Assembly (NCBI GenBank): GCA_050789255.1
Contig: JBOZRQ010000025.1
Span: forward strand, 124,001-188,000
From: JBOZRQ01 sp050789255
GTDB taxonomy: Bacteria > Bacillota > Sulfobacillia > Symbiobacteriales > Symbiobacteriaceae
DNA length: 64,000 nucleotides
Reading direction: 5' to 3'
In this document: positions 40,139 through 49,135 of the stretch, in pieces
Layout: every line of letters begins with the position of its first letter
Numbering within the stretch: the first letter of the stretch is position 1
The notes under the pieces: generated by a model
What the model was told of the DNA's origin: nothing
Seen by the model: the letters and a program-made list of their open reading frames with translations, nothing else
Databases searched by the model: none
Translations under genes and position numbers: made by a program

Positions 40139-42259
40139 TTGTCCAAGAACCTGATCATCGTGGAGTCCCCAGCCAAAGCAAAAACCATCGAGAAATTCTT
40201 GGGCCGGCGCTATTCGGTCAAGGCCTCCATGGGCCATGTCCGCGACCTGCCGAAGAGCCAGCTTGGCGTCGACACCGAGAACGATTTCGACCCCAAGTAC
40301 ATCACCATTCGCGGCAAGGGTGACATCCTGAAGGAACTGCGCGACTCGGCCAAGAAGGCCGACAAAGTCTTCCTCGCCACCGACCCTGACCGCGAGGGCG
40401 AGGCGATCTCCTGGCACCTGGCGCAGGTCCTGAAGCTCGACGAAGAGCAGCCCCTGCGCATCGAGTTCCACGAAATCACCAAGGACGCCATCCAAAAGGC
40501 GATCAAAAAGCCGCGCAAGATCCGCAAGCCCCTTGTCGAGGCGCAGCAGGCCCGCCGAATTTTGGACCGCCTCGTCGGGTACAAGCTTAGCCCGCTCTTG
40601 TGGCGCAAGGTGCGCCGGGGGCTGTCGGCCGGCCGGGTCCAGTCGGTGGCCGTCCGGCTCATCGTCGATCGCGACGCCGAAATCCGTGCCTTCGTGAAGG
40701 AAGAGTACTGGAGTATTTCGGCAAAGCTTTCGGCTACAGAGGGCACCTCGCCCTTCACCGCCAAGTTCCACGGCACCCCGGAGGGCAAGGTGGAACTGCG
40801 TTCCGAAGCGGACGCCCAGGGCATCGTCTCTGCTGTGCAGCGCGAGCCGTTTGTGGTGCAGGCTGTCAAGAAGCGGGAGAAGCGGCGCAACCCCGCCTTC
40901 CCGTTTACCACCTCAAGCTTGCAGCAGGAGGCCTCCCGCAAACTGGGGTTCACCGTCCGGCGCACCATGGCCGTTGCCCAGCAGCTCTACGAAGGTCTCG
41001 ACCTTGGCGATGAGGGCCACACCGGCCTGGTCACCTATATTCGTACCGACTCCACCCGGATCGCTGCCGAGGCCGAGCAGAACGCAGCGTCGTTTATCTC
41101 CGAGAACTACGGCCCCGAGTACCTGCCTGCCGAGAAGCGCGAGGCGGAGAAGAAGGCCGGGGAGCAGGGCGCCCACGAGGCGATCCGCCCCACCGAAGTC
41201 AGCCGCACGCCCGACTCGGTCAAACAGTTCCTCACCCAGGATCAGTTCCGCCTCTATCGCCTGGTCTGGGAGCGCTTCGTAGCCAGCCAAATGGCGCCGG
41301 CGGTCCTGGACACCGTAAGCGTGGAGATCGCTGTCGGCGGTCAAATCTTCCGAGCCAGCGGCTCGACGATTAAATTCGCGGGCTTTATGAAAATTTATAT
41401 CGAGGGCGAAGACGAAGAGGGCAAGGAGAAGGAAGAGGAAGGGCTGCTGCCGGAGCTGTCCGAAGGCCAGAGCCTCCGCCTGGTCGAGCTGGCCCCCAAG
41501 CAGCACTTCACACAGCCGCCGCCTTACTACTCGGAAGCCATGCTGGTCAAGGCGCTGGAAGAGCGGGGCATCGGACGCCCATCCACCTACGCCCCCATCA
41601 TCGAAACCATTCAGGCGCGCGGCTATGTGGTAAAGCAAGAGAAGCGCTTCGTGCCTACCGAACTCGGTCAGCGTGTCACCGAGATTCTCAAAGAGTACTT
41701 CCCCCGCATCATCGACGTCGAGTTCACCGCCGCCATGGAAGGCGAACTTGACCACGTCGAAGAGGGCGAGGCGCAGTGGCGGCAGGTGCTCGGGGAGTTC
41801 TTCGGCCCCTTCGAGTCCACCCTCAAGGAGGCCGAGGAGAAGATCGGCGGCTTTGAGCTGGAGGATGAGGAGTCCGACGTCGAATGCGACAAGTGCGGCC
41901 GCCGCATGGTGATCAAGTACGGCCGCTTTGGCAAGTTCCTCGCCTGCCCGGGCTTCCCCGAGTGCAAGAACACCAAGCCGATCCTCGAAGAGACGGGCGT
42001 TACCTGCCCCACCTGCGGCACCGGCCAAATTGTGGAGCGCAAGTCGAAGAAGGGCGGCCGTAAGTTCTACGGCTGTGCCCGCTACCCCGAGTGCGACTTC
42101 GTCTCCTGGGAGAAGCCGGTCGCCCAGGGCTGTCCTGAGTGCGGCGCCCCCTACCTGGTGGAGAAGCGGCACAAGGAGCGTGGCCTGCTGCACGTCTGCA
42201 AGACCGAGGGCTGCAGCTACGAACAAGAGGTCGAAGAACTGGAAGAGGTGCCATCGTAA
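40139..42259 (+). CDS. topA: DNA topoisomerase I (type IA), 706 aa
   Basis: Relaxes negative supercoils. The TOPRIM domain is at the N-terminus (LIIVESPAKAKTIEKFLG... FLATDPDREGEAISWHL), the catalytic Tyr is in GLVTYIRTDSTRIA, and three C-terminal zinc ribbons follow (CDKCGRRMV...CPGFPEC; CPTCGTGQI...CARYPEC; CPECGAPYL...CKTEGC). The TTG at 40139 has GGGGGTG eight bases upstream and gives the family's usual N-terminus; the GTG at 40130 is less likely. Confidence 0.96.
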   Translation: MSKNLIIVESPAKAKTIEKFLGRRYSVKASMGHVRDLPKSQLGVDTENDFDPKYITIRGKGDILKELRDSAKKADKVFLATDPDREGEAISWHLAQVLKLDEEQPLRIEFHEITKDAIQKAIKKPRKIRKPLVEAQQARRILDRLVGYKLSPLLWRKVRRGLSAGRVQSVAVRLIVDRDAEIRAFVKEEYWSISAKLSATEGTSPFTAKFHGTPEGKVELRSEADAQGIVSAVQREPFVVQAVKKREKRRNPAFPFTTSSLQQEASRKLGFTVRRTMAVAQQLYEGLDLGDEGHTGLVTYIRTDSTRIAAEAEQNAASFISENYGPEYLPAEKREAEKKAGEQGAHEAIRPTEVSRTPDSVKQFLTQDQFRLYRLVWERFVASQMAPAVLDTVSVEIAVGGQIFRASGSTIKFAGFMKIYIEGEDEEGKEKEEEGLLPELSEGQSLRLVELAPKQHFTQPPPYYSEAMLVKALEERGIGRPSTYAPIIETIQARGYVVKQEKRFVPTELGQRVTEILKEYFPRIIDVEFTAAMEGELDHVEEGEAQWRQVLGEFFGPFESTLKEAEEKIGGFELEDEESDVECDKCGRRMVIKYGRFGKFLACPGFPECKNTKPILEETGVTCPTCGTGQIVERKSKKGGRKFYGCARYPECDFVSWEKPVAQGCPECGAPYLVEKRHKERGLLHVCKTEGCSYEQEVEELEEVPS

Positions 42260-42261
42260 CC

Positions 42262-43650
42262 ATGTCTCAGCCCACCATCACCGTTATTGGCGCTGGCCTG
42301 GCGGGATCCGAGGCTGCTTGGCAGGCCGCTTCCCGCGGGGTCAAGGTCCGCCTTTACGAAATGCGGCCCGTCAAGCGCACGGCGGTGCACAAGTCCGGCG
42401 ACTTTGCCGAACTGGTCTGCTCCAACTCCCTGCGCGGAGCCGGGCTGGAGAACGGCGTCGGCCTCCTGAAGGAGGAGATGTACCGTCTCGGCTCGATCAT
42501 TATGCAAAAGGCATGGGATAACGCTGTGCCTGCCGGCGGAGCGCTGGCGGTCAGCCGCGAGCACTTCGCGGCTGCCGTCACCGAAGCCCTGAACACGCAC
42601 CCCAACATCGAGGTCATCCGCGAAGAGGTGCCGGCGATTCCCGAGGAGGGCATCGTGGTGGTCGCCTCCGGGCCCCTCACCTCCGAGGCGCTCGCCGCCG
42701 ACATCCTGCGCTTTACCGGTGAGAAGTACCTCTCCTTCTACGATGCAGCGGCCCCCATTGTCACGCTAGAGTCGATCGACATGGCGAAGGTCTTCCGCCA
42801 AAGCCGCTACGGCAAGGGCGAGGGGGACGAGTACCTCAACTGCCCCATGGAGAAGGACGAGTATTACGCCTTCGTCGAGGCCCTGCTGGCCTCTGAGAAG
42901 GCGCTCCCGCACAACCCCGAAGATGAGAAGGTCAGCTACTTTGAGGGCTGCCTGCCAGTCGAGGAAATGGCCCGCCGCGGCCCCGACGTCCTCCGATACG
43001 GTCCCCTCAAGCCGGTGGGACTCACGGACCCCCGTACCGGGCGCCGACCCTATGCCGTGATCCAACTGCGGCAGGATAATGCGGCGGGCACCCTATACAA
43101 TATCGTCGGATTTCAGACTAGCCTGAAGTGGGGGGATCAAAAGCGGGTCTTCCGCATGATCCCCGGCTTGGAGAACGCCGAGTTCGAGCGACTGGGCGTC
43201 ATCCACCGCAACACCTTCATCAAATCGCCCAAGGTTCTCCGTCCGACCGGCGAGGCGCAGCGGCGCCCCGGCCTCTTCTTCGCCGGCCAAATGACCGGGG
43301 TAGAGGGGTACGTTGAAAGCGCAGCCGGCGGCATGGTCGCTGGCATCAACGCTGCCCGCCTGGCCCTGGGCCAGGCCCAGACGGAGTTTCCCCGGGAGAC
43401 CGCCATCGGATCGCTACTCTACTACATCACCCACGCTGATCCCGACCACTTCCAGCCCATGAACATCGCCTTTGGGCTAATTCCCGAGCTGGAAGGCACC
43501 AAAATCAAGGACAAGCGCCTGCGCAAGCGCACCATCGCCCAACGGGCGCTGGAAACCCTTGCCCGGTGGGCGCCGGAAGCCCTGGACCTGCAGCTTCTGC
43601 CGCCGCACCAGGTACCCGAAAATGAAAGCGTTCCTGCCAATTCTCCCTGA
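42262..43650 (+). CDS. trmFO: Methylenetetrahydrofolate-tRNA uracil-5-methyltransferase TrmFO, 462 aa
   Basis: Folate- and FAD-dependent enzyme making T54 in tRNA, the Gram-positive counterpart of TrmA. The FAD-binding N-terminus is TVIGAGLAGSEAAWQAASRGVKVRLYEMRP; HKSGDFAELVCSNSLRG and GQMTGVEGYVESAAGGMVAGINAAR are family motifs. It starts two bases after topA. In Bacillus xerC (codV), clpQ and clpY come next, but here there is a 433-bp gap and then codY. Confidence 0.96.
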   Translation: MSQPTITVIGAGLAGSEAAWQAASRGVKVRLYEMRPVKRTAVHKSGDFAELVCSNSLRGAGLENGVGLLKEEMYRLGSIIMQKAWDNAVPAGGALAVSREHFAAAVTEALNTHPNIEVIREEVPAIPEEGIVVVASGPLTSEALAADILRFTGEKYLSFYDAAAPIVTLESIDMAKVFRQSRYGKGEGDEYLNCPMEKDEYYAFVEALLASEKALPHNPEDEKVSYFEGCLPVEEMARRGPDVLRYGPLKPVGLTDPRTGRRPYAVIQLRQDNAAGTLYNIVGFQTSLKWGDQKRVFRMIPGLENAEFERLGVIHRNTFIKSPKVLRPTGEAQRRPGLFFAGQMTGVEGYVESAAGGMVAGINAARLALGQAQTEFPRETAIGSLLYYITHADPDHFQPMNIAFGLIPELEGTKIKDKRLRKRTIAQRALETLARWAPEALDLQLLPPHQVPENESVPANSP

Positions 43651-44083
43651 AAATGGATTGTGCCCGATTTCGGGCGCGTTCGGGCGAAAATCGCTGGATT
43701 GACTGGTGCTATTTGCTCAGGCGAATTGACATGGGTTTGGGATAAATTCTGAATTGCGGTCTTGCCTGGGGCTCAAACTATGTGCTAGGATAGTCTCTGA
43801 ACGTCGTTCGACAATTCGGTGCGGCTGAGTGCGGCTAACGCAGACAAGCTCTCCGACCTTGTCACACAGTGGTGTAAGGCCCATCCTCGGCAGGCGGGAC
43901 CGTGGGCTTCGTTGCCGAGGATTCATCTTGCCCCGGGCCCGTTACCTAGTTAAAGCCCCAAAGTCTCCCGGAGATTCTGCGAAGCTGCTCGTCCCCCTGG
44001 CCTTCAAACTGAGCCCCCCGCCACGACGTTAGCCGCTTCACTCCCATAGCACTTCCCCAGCAACGGAAATGGAGGCCTGTACA
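43651..44083 (+). other. 433-bp gap between trmFO and codY: long structured leader, no gene
   Basis: No convincing coding frame. A candidate promoter, TTGCCT (43762-43767) with TAGGAT (43786-43791) and 18-bp spacing, would give a leader of nearly 290 nt. The leader contains a perfect 8-bp stem CCTCGGCA (43885-43892) / TGCCGAGG (43913-43920) enclosing 20 nt, with no T-run after it. In related genomes this position holds xerC-hslV-hslU, none of which remains here. Confidence 0.5.
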
Positions 44084-44842
44084 ATGAAGACCTTGCTTGA
44101 AAAGACCCGCCGAATCAACCGCCTGCTGCAGAAGAGCGCTGGCAGCCAGGTAAATTTCAATGAAATGGCGCATGTTCTGGCTGAACTGATTAACGCCGAC
44201 GTCTACGTCGCTTCCCGCAAGGGCAAGATCCTCGGCGCCGCCCAGCAGAATCGCACCAACGAGGAGAACCTCTTCGGCGCCACCCTGACCGACGACTTCA
44301 ACCTGCGCCTCATGAAGCTCGACGAGACCACCTCCAACACTGCGCAGGGCACGCTGAAGATCTACAAGGGCGACACCGCCCACGACTTCGATGCCCGCCT
44401 GCTGACGATCGTCCCGGTCAACGGCGGCGGTGAGCGCCTGGGCACCCTCATGCTCGCCCGCAGCACCGAGTTTGGCGACGAGGACCTGATCCTCGCCGAG
44501 CAGGCCGCCACCGTGGTCGGCATGGAGATTCTGCGGGCCCACGCCGGCGAGCTGGAGGAGGAGGCCCGCAAGAAGGCCGCCGTCCAGATCGCCCTCGGCA
44601 CCCTTTCCTACTCCGAAATGGAAGCGGTCCAGCACATCTTCGATGAGTTGGAGGGCAGCGAAGGCCTCCTGGTCGCCTCCAAGATCGCCGACCGCGTTGG
44701 AATCACCCGTTCGGTCATCGTAAACGCCCTGCGCAAGTTCGAGAGCGCCGGCGTGATCGAGTCCCGCTCCCTGGGCATGAAGGGCACCCACATCAAGGTG
44801 CTCAACGACCGCCTCGTCGAGGAGCTCCGCAAGCTGCGCTAA
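44084..44842 (+). CDS. codY: Global nutritional regulator CodY, 252 aa
   Basis: GTP- and branched-chain-amino-acid-sensing repressor. It has an N-terminal GAF-like domain starting MKTLLEKTRRINRLLQ and a C-terminal winged helix (LLVASKIADRVGITRSVIVNALRKFESAGVIESRSLGMKGTHIKVLN). GGAGG eight bases upstream supports the ATG at 44084. Position directly before flgB is conserved in Firmicutes, where CodY also represses motility genes in Bacillus. Confidence 0.97.
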   Translation: MKTLLEKTRRINRLLQKSAGSQVNFNEMAHVLAELINADVYVASRKGKILGAAQQNRTNEENLFGATLTDDFNLRLMKLDETTSNTAQGTLKIYKGDTAHDFDARLLTIVPVNGGGERLGTLMLARSTEFGDEDLILAEQAATVVGMEILRAHAGELEEEARKKAAVQIALGTLSYSEMEAVQHIFDELEGSEGLLVASKIADRVGITRSVIVNALRKFESAGVIESRSLGMKGTHIKVLNDRLVEELRKLR

Positions 44843-44861
44843 CAACCAGGGCAAACCTGCC

Positions 44862-44905
44862 AAGAGCGCCGTTCACGTCAGTGTGAACGGCGCTCTTTAT
44901 TTTTG
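44862..44905 (+). terminator. Terminator after codY
   Basis: AAGAGCGCCGTTCAC pairs perfectly with GTGAACGGCGCTCTT across a six-base loop and is followed by TATTTTTG. It isolates codY from the flagellar operon. Confidence 0.9.
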
Positions 44906-45004
44906 GCGCCATAGCTCCGATACTCTGGACAATGTAAAATAGTTGTAGTTCTAATTCGGGTAGACAGGAAAAGTCTAGGTTTGTGAAGAATAATCGCCAA
45001 ATGA

Positions 45005-45019
45005 TCTGACCAGAAAATA
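45005..45019 (+). promoter_or_regulatory. CodY-box-like half-site before flgB
   Basis: TCTGACCAGAAAATA keeps the right half (CAGAAAAT) of the Bacillus CodY motif AATTTTCAGAAAATT, about 9 of 15 positions overall. It lies within a loop enclosed by CTGACC and GGTCAG, 40 bp before flgB. Weak evidence; I found no confident promoter in 44906-45057. Confidence 0.25.
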
Positions 45020-45057
45020 GCAGGATCTGGGTCAGTCGGCATTGGGAGGTTCGGATT

Positions 45058-45498
45058 ATGCCAATCGTCCCCAAAATCGTCGATACACTCTCGCTGGCGA
45101 TGAAGGCGGCGAATATGCGCCATCAGGTTCTGTCCAACAACATCGCCAATGTAAATGTGCCGGGCTTCCGCGGGGCGGATGTGGTCTTCGAGGAGCACCT
45201 CAAGCAAGCGCTGGAGGGGGCGCCACAGGCGTCCGATGCCAGCATCGGCCTGCGCGGCCTTACGAGCCATCCCCTGCATATCCCGATTCCGCCGGTGGGC
45301 GGTGAGCAGCAGGTCTCCCCGGAACCCCGGGTGGTGGCGCTGCAGGGCGAGCTCATGCGCCAGGACGGCAATAACGTCGACGTGGAGGATCAAATGGCGA
45401 AAATGGCGGCGAACCAGCTCTGGTACCAGAGCCTGGTCCGGTCCGTCTCCGACGAGTTCACCCGGCTCCGCACGGCCATTACCGAGGGGAGGCGCTAG
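45058..45498 (+). CDS. flgB: Flagellar basal-body rod protein FlgB, 146 aa
   Basis: Proximal rod subunit. The N-terminus has the rod-family signature MRHQVLSNNIANVNVPGFRGADVVFEEHL, and the C-terminus has the usual NNVDVEDQMAKMAANQLWYQSLV. GGGAGG precedes the ATG. First gene of the long flagellar operon that runs to the window end. Confidence 0.95.
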   Translation: MPIVPKIVDTLSLAMKAANMRHQVLSNNIANVNVPGFRGADVVFEEHLKQALEGAPQASDASIGLRGLTSHPLHIPIPPVGGEQQVSPEPRVVALQGELMRQDGNNVDVEDQMAKMAANQLWYQSLVRSVSDEFTRLRTAITEGRR

Positions 45499-45502
45499 GT
45501 AG

Positions 45503-45976
45503 ATGATGAAGTGGTATTCCGCCCTGGAGATCTCAGCCTCGGGCCTCTCCGCAGAGCGGCTGCGCATGGACGTTATCTCGGGCAACATTGCCAACGCCAA
45601 CACCACCCGGACGCCCGAGGGCGGCCCCTACCGGCGACAGCTCGTGGTGATGGCGGCCCGCCCGTCCTTCGCACAAACACTGGCCGAGGCGCAGTCGCGC
45701 GGCGAGCAGGTCCAGGCCGGACCGACCGACGCCCTCGATACCGTCGGCCGCGGCGTGCGTGTCGTTCAGGTGCTGCCCGACCAGCGGGCATTCAAGGTAA
45801 AGTACGACCCTACCCATCCGGACGCCGACGAGAACGGGTATGTGCAGCTTCCCAACGTTGACACCGTCACGGAGATGGTCGATCTGATCTCCGCCTCCCG
45901 CGCCTACGAGGCCAACGTGACCGCACTGAACGCCTTCAAGTCTATGGTGACCACGGCCCTGCAGATCGGCAGGTAA
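45503..45976 (+). CDS. flgC: Flagellar basal-body rod protein FlgC, 157 aa
   Basis: Rod protein with SALEISASGLSAERLRMDVISGNIANANTTRTPEGGPYRRQ at the start and VNTVTEMVDLISASRAYEAN-type C-terminal signature (here PNVDTVTEMVDLISASRAYEANV). Four bases after flgB, with GAGGGGAGG upstream. Confidence 0.95.
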   Translation: MMKWYSALEISASGLSAERLRMDVISGNIANANTTRTPEGGPYRRQLVVMAARPSFAQTLAEAQSRGEQVQAGPTDALDTVGRGVRVVQVLPDQRAFKVKYDPTHPDADENGYVQLPNVDTVTEMVDLISASRAYEANVTALNAFKSMVTTALQIGR

Positions 45977-45991
45977 GGGGAGGGCTAACGC

Positions 45992-46297
45992 ATGGCGATT
46001 CGAATCAACAGTATGCCTCCGATCATTCGCCCGGCGGTCGCAGCCGTCCAGCCAGAGGAGCAGGAGTCCACGGGGATCAAGGACTTCGGGCAGTTCCTCC
46101 AGGAGGCGCTCGCCAAGGTAGAGGCCGCCCAGACCGAGGCGACCACAGCCGCCCAGAAGCTCGCCACCGGTGAGATCTCGGACGTCGCCGAGGTCATGAT
46201 CGCCTCCGAGAAGGCGACCCTTGCCCTGCAGCTGACCGTTCAGGTCCGCAATAAGGTCATCGAAGCTTACCAAGAAGTGATGCGGATGCCGGTCTAG
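45992..46297 (+). CDS. fliE: Flagellar hook-basal body complex protein FliE, 101 aa
   Basis: MS-ring/rod junction protein. Conserved features include DFGQFLQEALAKVEAAQ and LATGEISDVAEVMIASEKATLALQLTVQVRNKVIEAYQEVMRMPV, the FliE C-terminal signature. GGGGAGGG lies upstream. Confidence 0.95.
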   Translation: MAIRINSMPPIIRPAVAAVQPEEQESTGIKDFGQFLQEALAKVEAAQTEATTAAQKLATGEISDVAEVMIASEKATLALQLTVQVRNKVIEAYQEVMRMPV

Positions 46298-46343
46298 CGT
46301 TTCATGGGCTGAGGGCTGCACGTTAATGAAGAGGTGAACCGGG

Positions 46344-48089
46344 TTGGACTTCGTCGCCCGTTTGATGGAGCAGGCGCGAGAACTATGGGCCAGGCCCGCA
46401 GGGAAGCTAATATTCGGAGGGCTTGCTGCCCTCCTGCTCGTCATTGGGGTGGGGACCTTCATGACGACCCGCCCTCAGGACGCCACGCTCGGTAGTTTCA
46501 GCGGCGCCGATGCGCCCAGAGTCGCCCAGACCCTGTCCGAGAAAAAGATCTCCTTTAAGCAGACCCAGGGCAACAGCGCCTCCAGTTTCGTCTTCACAGT
46601 GGCCAGCGACAAGGTGGACGACGCCAGGCTGGCGCTGGTGGAGCTGAATCTGGATCCGACGACCTCCATTTGGTCGCCTGACACTTGGGCCAACCGTCAG
46701 TCCTGGAGCAACACCGACTTCGACAAGCGGCAGTTGCAAAAGGAGCAAATGGAGTCCAACATCGCCAAGGGTCTGATGACCCTCAGCGTGGTCGAGCGCG
46801 CCAAGGTCGTCCTGGCGCTCCCCACCGCGACGCCGCTCTTCAAAGAGGATATCAAGCCGGTCACGGCCGGCGTTACCATCCAGCCGATCAAGGGCCAGCA
46901 GCTCTCCGCGCAGACCGTGCGCGGCATCATGGACTACGTCGCGGCCCAGGTGGAGGGGCTCGAGCCCAAGAACGTCACCGTGATGGACGCCTCCGCGAGC
47001 CGGATCGTCTCGGAGGACGTCCTTGGCGCCAGTGACCCCGCCAAGGCGCAGGCGGCGCAGCAGCAGGAGCTGAGCAACGGCCTGCTCAGCATCCAGCAGG
47101 AGTACCAGAACCGGTTCCAAAGCCAGATCAAGCAGCAGCTCGAGGTCGCCTTCGGGCCCGGTAACGTCTCCGTCATCGTCAATCCGGTCATCAACTGGGA
47201 CAAGGTGCTGCAGCAGGCCACAGAGTATAAGGGCGCCGGCCCGAACGGCCAGGGCATCCCGCTCAGCACTCAGAAAACCAGTGAGAGTTCCGACGGAACC
47301 ACGGGCACGGGCGGTCAGTCCACGCCCGCGGGGACCCCGTCCAACTCTGAGGCGGGCATCCCCAGCTATCCCGGCAGCACCCCTTCCACCGGGGGAAACA
47401 TCTCCACGGAGAAGAAGAACGAGATCATCAACTTCCTCGTCAACGAGACGAAGACCACGACCGAGAAGCCCGGCGGGGTTCTGGAGTCGGTAAACGTCGG
47501 CATCCTGGTCAACAGCGCCAAGGTGAACACCCCCGACCTGGAGCAGCGGGTCAACGCCGTGGTCTCTACGGCCATGGGTCCCAAGGCGCAGGTGCAGCTG
47601 GCAGCTGTACCTTTCGCAGCGAGCATCTTCGACTCTCCTGCCACCCCCGCACCGGATACCGGTTCCAGGGAGCTAAGCATGAATTGGCTCTACTGGGTCC
47701 TAGGCATCGGCCTCGGCCTGGGCGGCGTGGCGGCCTTCTTTGCCTTCACCAAGCCCAAGCGTCCGGTGCTCGAACCGGTCTTTGCCGGCCCGGAGGCCGC
47801 GATGATGGGCGGCATCCCGATCACCGATCTGGAGCTTCCGCCCCCCGTGGCTGCAGCGGCAGCCGAGGCCCCGCCCGAGCCCGCGGAGAAGCGGCTGCCC
47901 GAGACCGCCGAAGAGGTCATGGCGCTCCCCCCCGAAGAGGTGGCCGCCCTGGCCGACGAGTTCCTTCACAGCCTGGGCGTCGACCCTGCCAAGGTGCGCA
48001 TGAAGGAGAAGGTCGAAAAGATCGCCAAGGTGCAGCCTGAGGCGGTGGCAAACCTGCTGAAGCACTGGATCAATACGGAGCGAGAGTAA
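46344..48089 (+). CDS. fliF: Flagellar MS-ring protein FliF, 581 aa
   Basis: Two transmembrane segments (about residues 20-40, LIFGGLAALLLVIGVGTFM, and 440-460, WLYWVLGIGLGLGGVAAFFAF) bracket a periplasmic part with the YscJ-like ring domain (ARLALVELNLDP, VERAKVVLALP). The C-terminal cytoplasmic tail binds FliG. The TTG start follows GAGGTGA. A Ser/Gly/Thr-rich low-complexity stretch (about 315-350) is normal for FliF. Confidence 0.95.
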   Translation: MDFVARLMEQARELWARPAGKLIFGGLAALLLVIGVGTFMTTRPQDATLGSFSGADAPRVAQTLSEKKISFKQTQGNSASSFVFTVASDKVDDARLALVELNLDPTTSIWSPDTWANRQSWSNTDFDKRQLQKEQMESNIAKGLMTLSVVERAKVVLALPTATPLFKEDIKPVTAGVTIQPIKGQQLSAQTVRGIMDYVAAQVEGLEPKNVTVMDASASRIVSEDVLGASDPAKAQAAQQQELSNGLLSIQQEYQNRFQSQIKQQLEVAFGPGNVSVIVNPVINWDKVLQQATEYKGAGPNGQGIPLSTQKTSESSDGTTGTGGQSTPAGTPSNSEAGIPSYPGSTPSTGGNISTEKKNEIINFLVNETKTTTEKPGGVLESVNVGILVNSAKVNTPDLEQRVNAVVSTAMGPKAQVQLAAVPFAASIFDSPATPAPDTGSRELSMNWLYWVLGIGLGLGGVAAFFAFTKPKRPVLEPVFAGPEAAMMGGIPITDLELPPPVAAAAAEAPPEPAEKRLPETAEEVMALPPEEVAALADEFLHSLGVDPAKVRMKEKVEKIAKVQPEAVANLLKHWINTERE

Positions 48090-48106
48090 GTTGGGGGTGA
48101 ATGTGC

Positions 48107-49135
48107 TTGGCCCAGGCCTCTCAAAAAGAAAAGGAACTGACCGGCCGGCAAAAGGCCGCCATTCTCCTCGTATCGCTCGGTCCCGATGTGTCTGCCCGGG
48201 TTGTCAAGCACATGCAGGAAGAGGAGATCGAAGCGATCTCCTTTGAGATCGCGACGCTAAAGGGCATCGCACCCGACCTGCGGGAACGGGTGCTCTATGA
48301 GTTCTACCAGATCTACCAGGCCCAGCAGTATATCACCCAGGGCGGTATGGACTACGCCAAGGAGATCCTGGAGCGGGCGCTGGGCAGCAACAAGGCGATG
48401 GAGATCCTGCAGCGGCTGACCGCCAGCATGCAGGTGCGCCCCTTCGACTTCGTGCGCAAGGCCGACCCGAACCAGCTCCTCTCCTTCATCGGGCAGGAGC
48501 ATCCACAGACCATCGCCCTGATCATGTCCTACCTGCAGCCCGAGCAGGCCTCGGTGGTTCTGGCCTCCCTGCCGCCCGAGCGACAAGCCGACGTCACCCG
48601 CCGCATCGCCCTCATGGACCGCACCAGCCCGGAAGTGCTCCGGGAGGTGGAGCGGGTGCTGGAGCGCAAGCTCTCCAGCCTGGTCAGCCAGGACTTCACC
48701 CTGGCCGGCGGCGTGGAGGCGGTGGTGGAGGTGCTCAACCGGGTCGACCGCAGCACCGAGAAAACCATTATGGAATCCCTCGCCGTGCAGGATCCCTCGC
48801 TCGCCGAGGAGATCAAGAAGCGCATGTTCCTCTTCGAGGACGTCGCCCTGCTCGATCGCCTGGCGATTCAGCGGGTCCTGCGGGAAGTCGACCTCAACCG
48901 CGACCTGCCCATGGCGCTCAAGGTGGCCAGCGAGGACCTGCGCAAGAAGATCATGGCCAACCTCTCCAAGCGGGCTCAGGAGAACGTCCGGGAGAACATG
49001 GACCTGCTCGGTCCGGTCCGCCTGCGGGACGTCGAAGAGGCCCAGACCAAGATCGTCAACATCGTCCGCAAGCTCGAGGAGCAGGGCGAAATCATAATCG
49101 GCGGCAGAGGCGGAGGGGACGACATTGTTGTCTGA
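48107..49135 (+). CDS. fliG: Flagellar motor switch protein FliG, 342 aa
   Basis: C-ring protein coupling MotA to the rotor. The N-terminus has LTGRQKAAILLVSLGPDVSARVVKHM; the middle domain has the EHPQ motif (FIGQEHPQTIALIMSYL); the C-terminal domain has VALLDRLAIQRVLREVDLNRDLPMALK, the torque helix. I prefer the TTG at 48107, six bases after GGGGGTGA, over the ATG at 48101, which abuts the SD. Confidence 0.95.
   Translation: MAQASQKEKELTGRQKAAILLVSLGPDVSARVVKHMQEEEIEAISFEIATLKGIAPDLRERVLYEFYQIYQAQQYITQGGMDYAKEILERALGSNKAMEILQRLTASMQVRPFDFVRKADPNQLLSFIGQEHPQTIALIMSYLQPEQASVVLASLPPERQADVTRRIALMDRTSPEVLREVERVLERKLSSLVSQDFTLAGGVEAVVEVLNRVDRSTEKTIMESLAVQDPSLAEEIKKRMFLFEDVALLDRLAIQRVLREVDLNRDLPMALKVASEDLRKKIMANLSKRAQENVRENMDLLGPVRLRDVEEAQTKIVNIVRKLEEQGEIIIGGRGGGDDIVV

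Noticed and set aside
43885..43920. Possible T-box leader before codY
   Set aside because: The AGGCGGGACCGTGGG stretch only approximates the T-box core, the position is too close to the likely transcription start for a full stem I, and there is no terminator after it.
46407..47120. Long minus-strand frames opposite fliF and other flagellar genes
   Set aside because: Shadows of GC-rich genes; Leu/His/Arg-rich translations without domains or ribosome sites.
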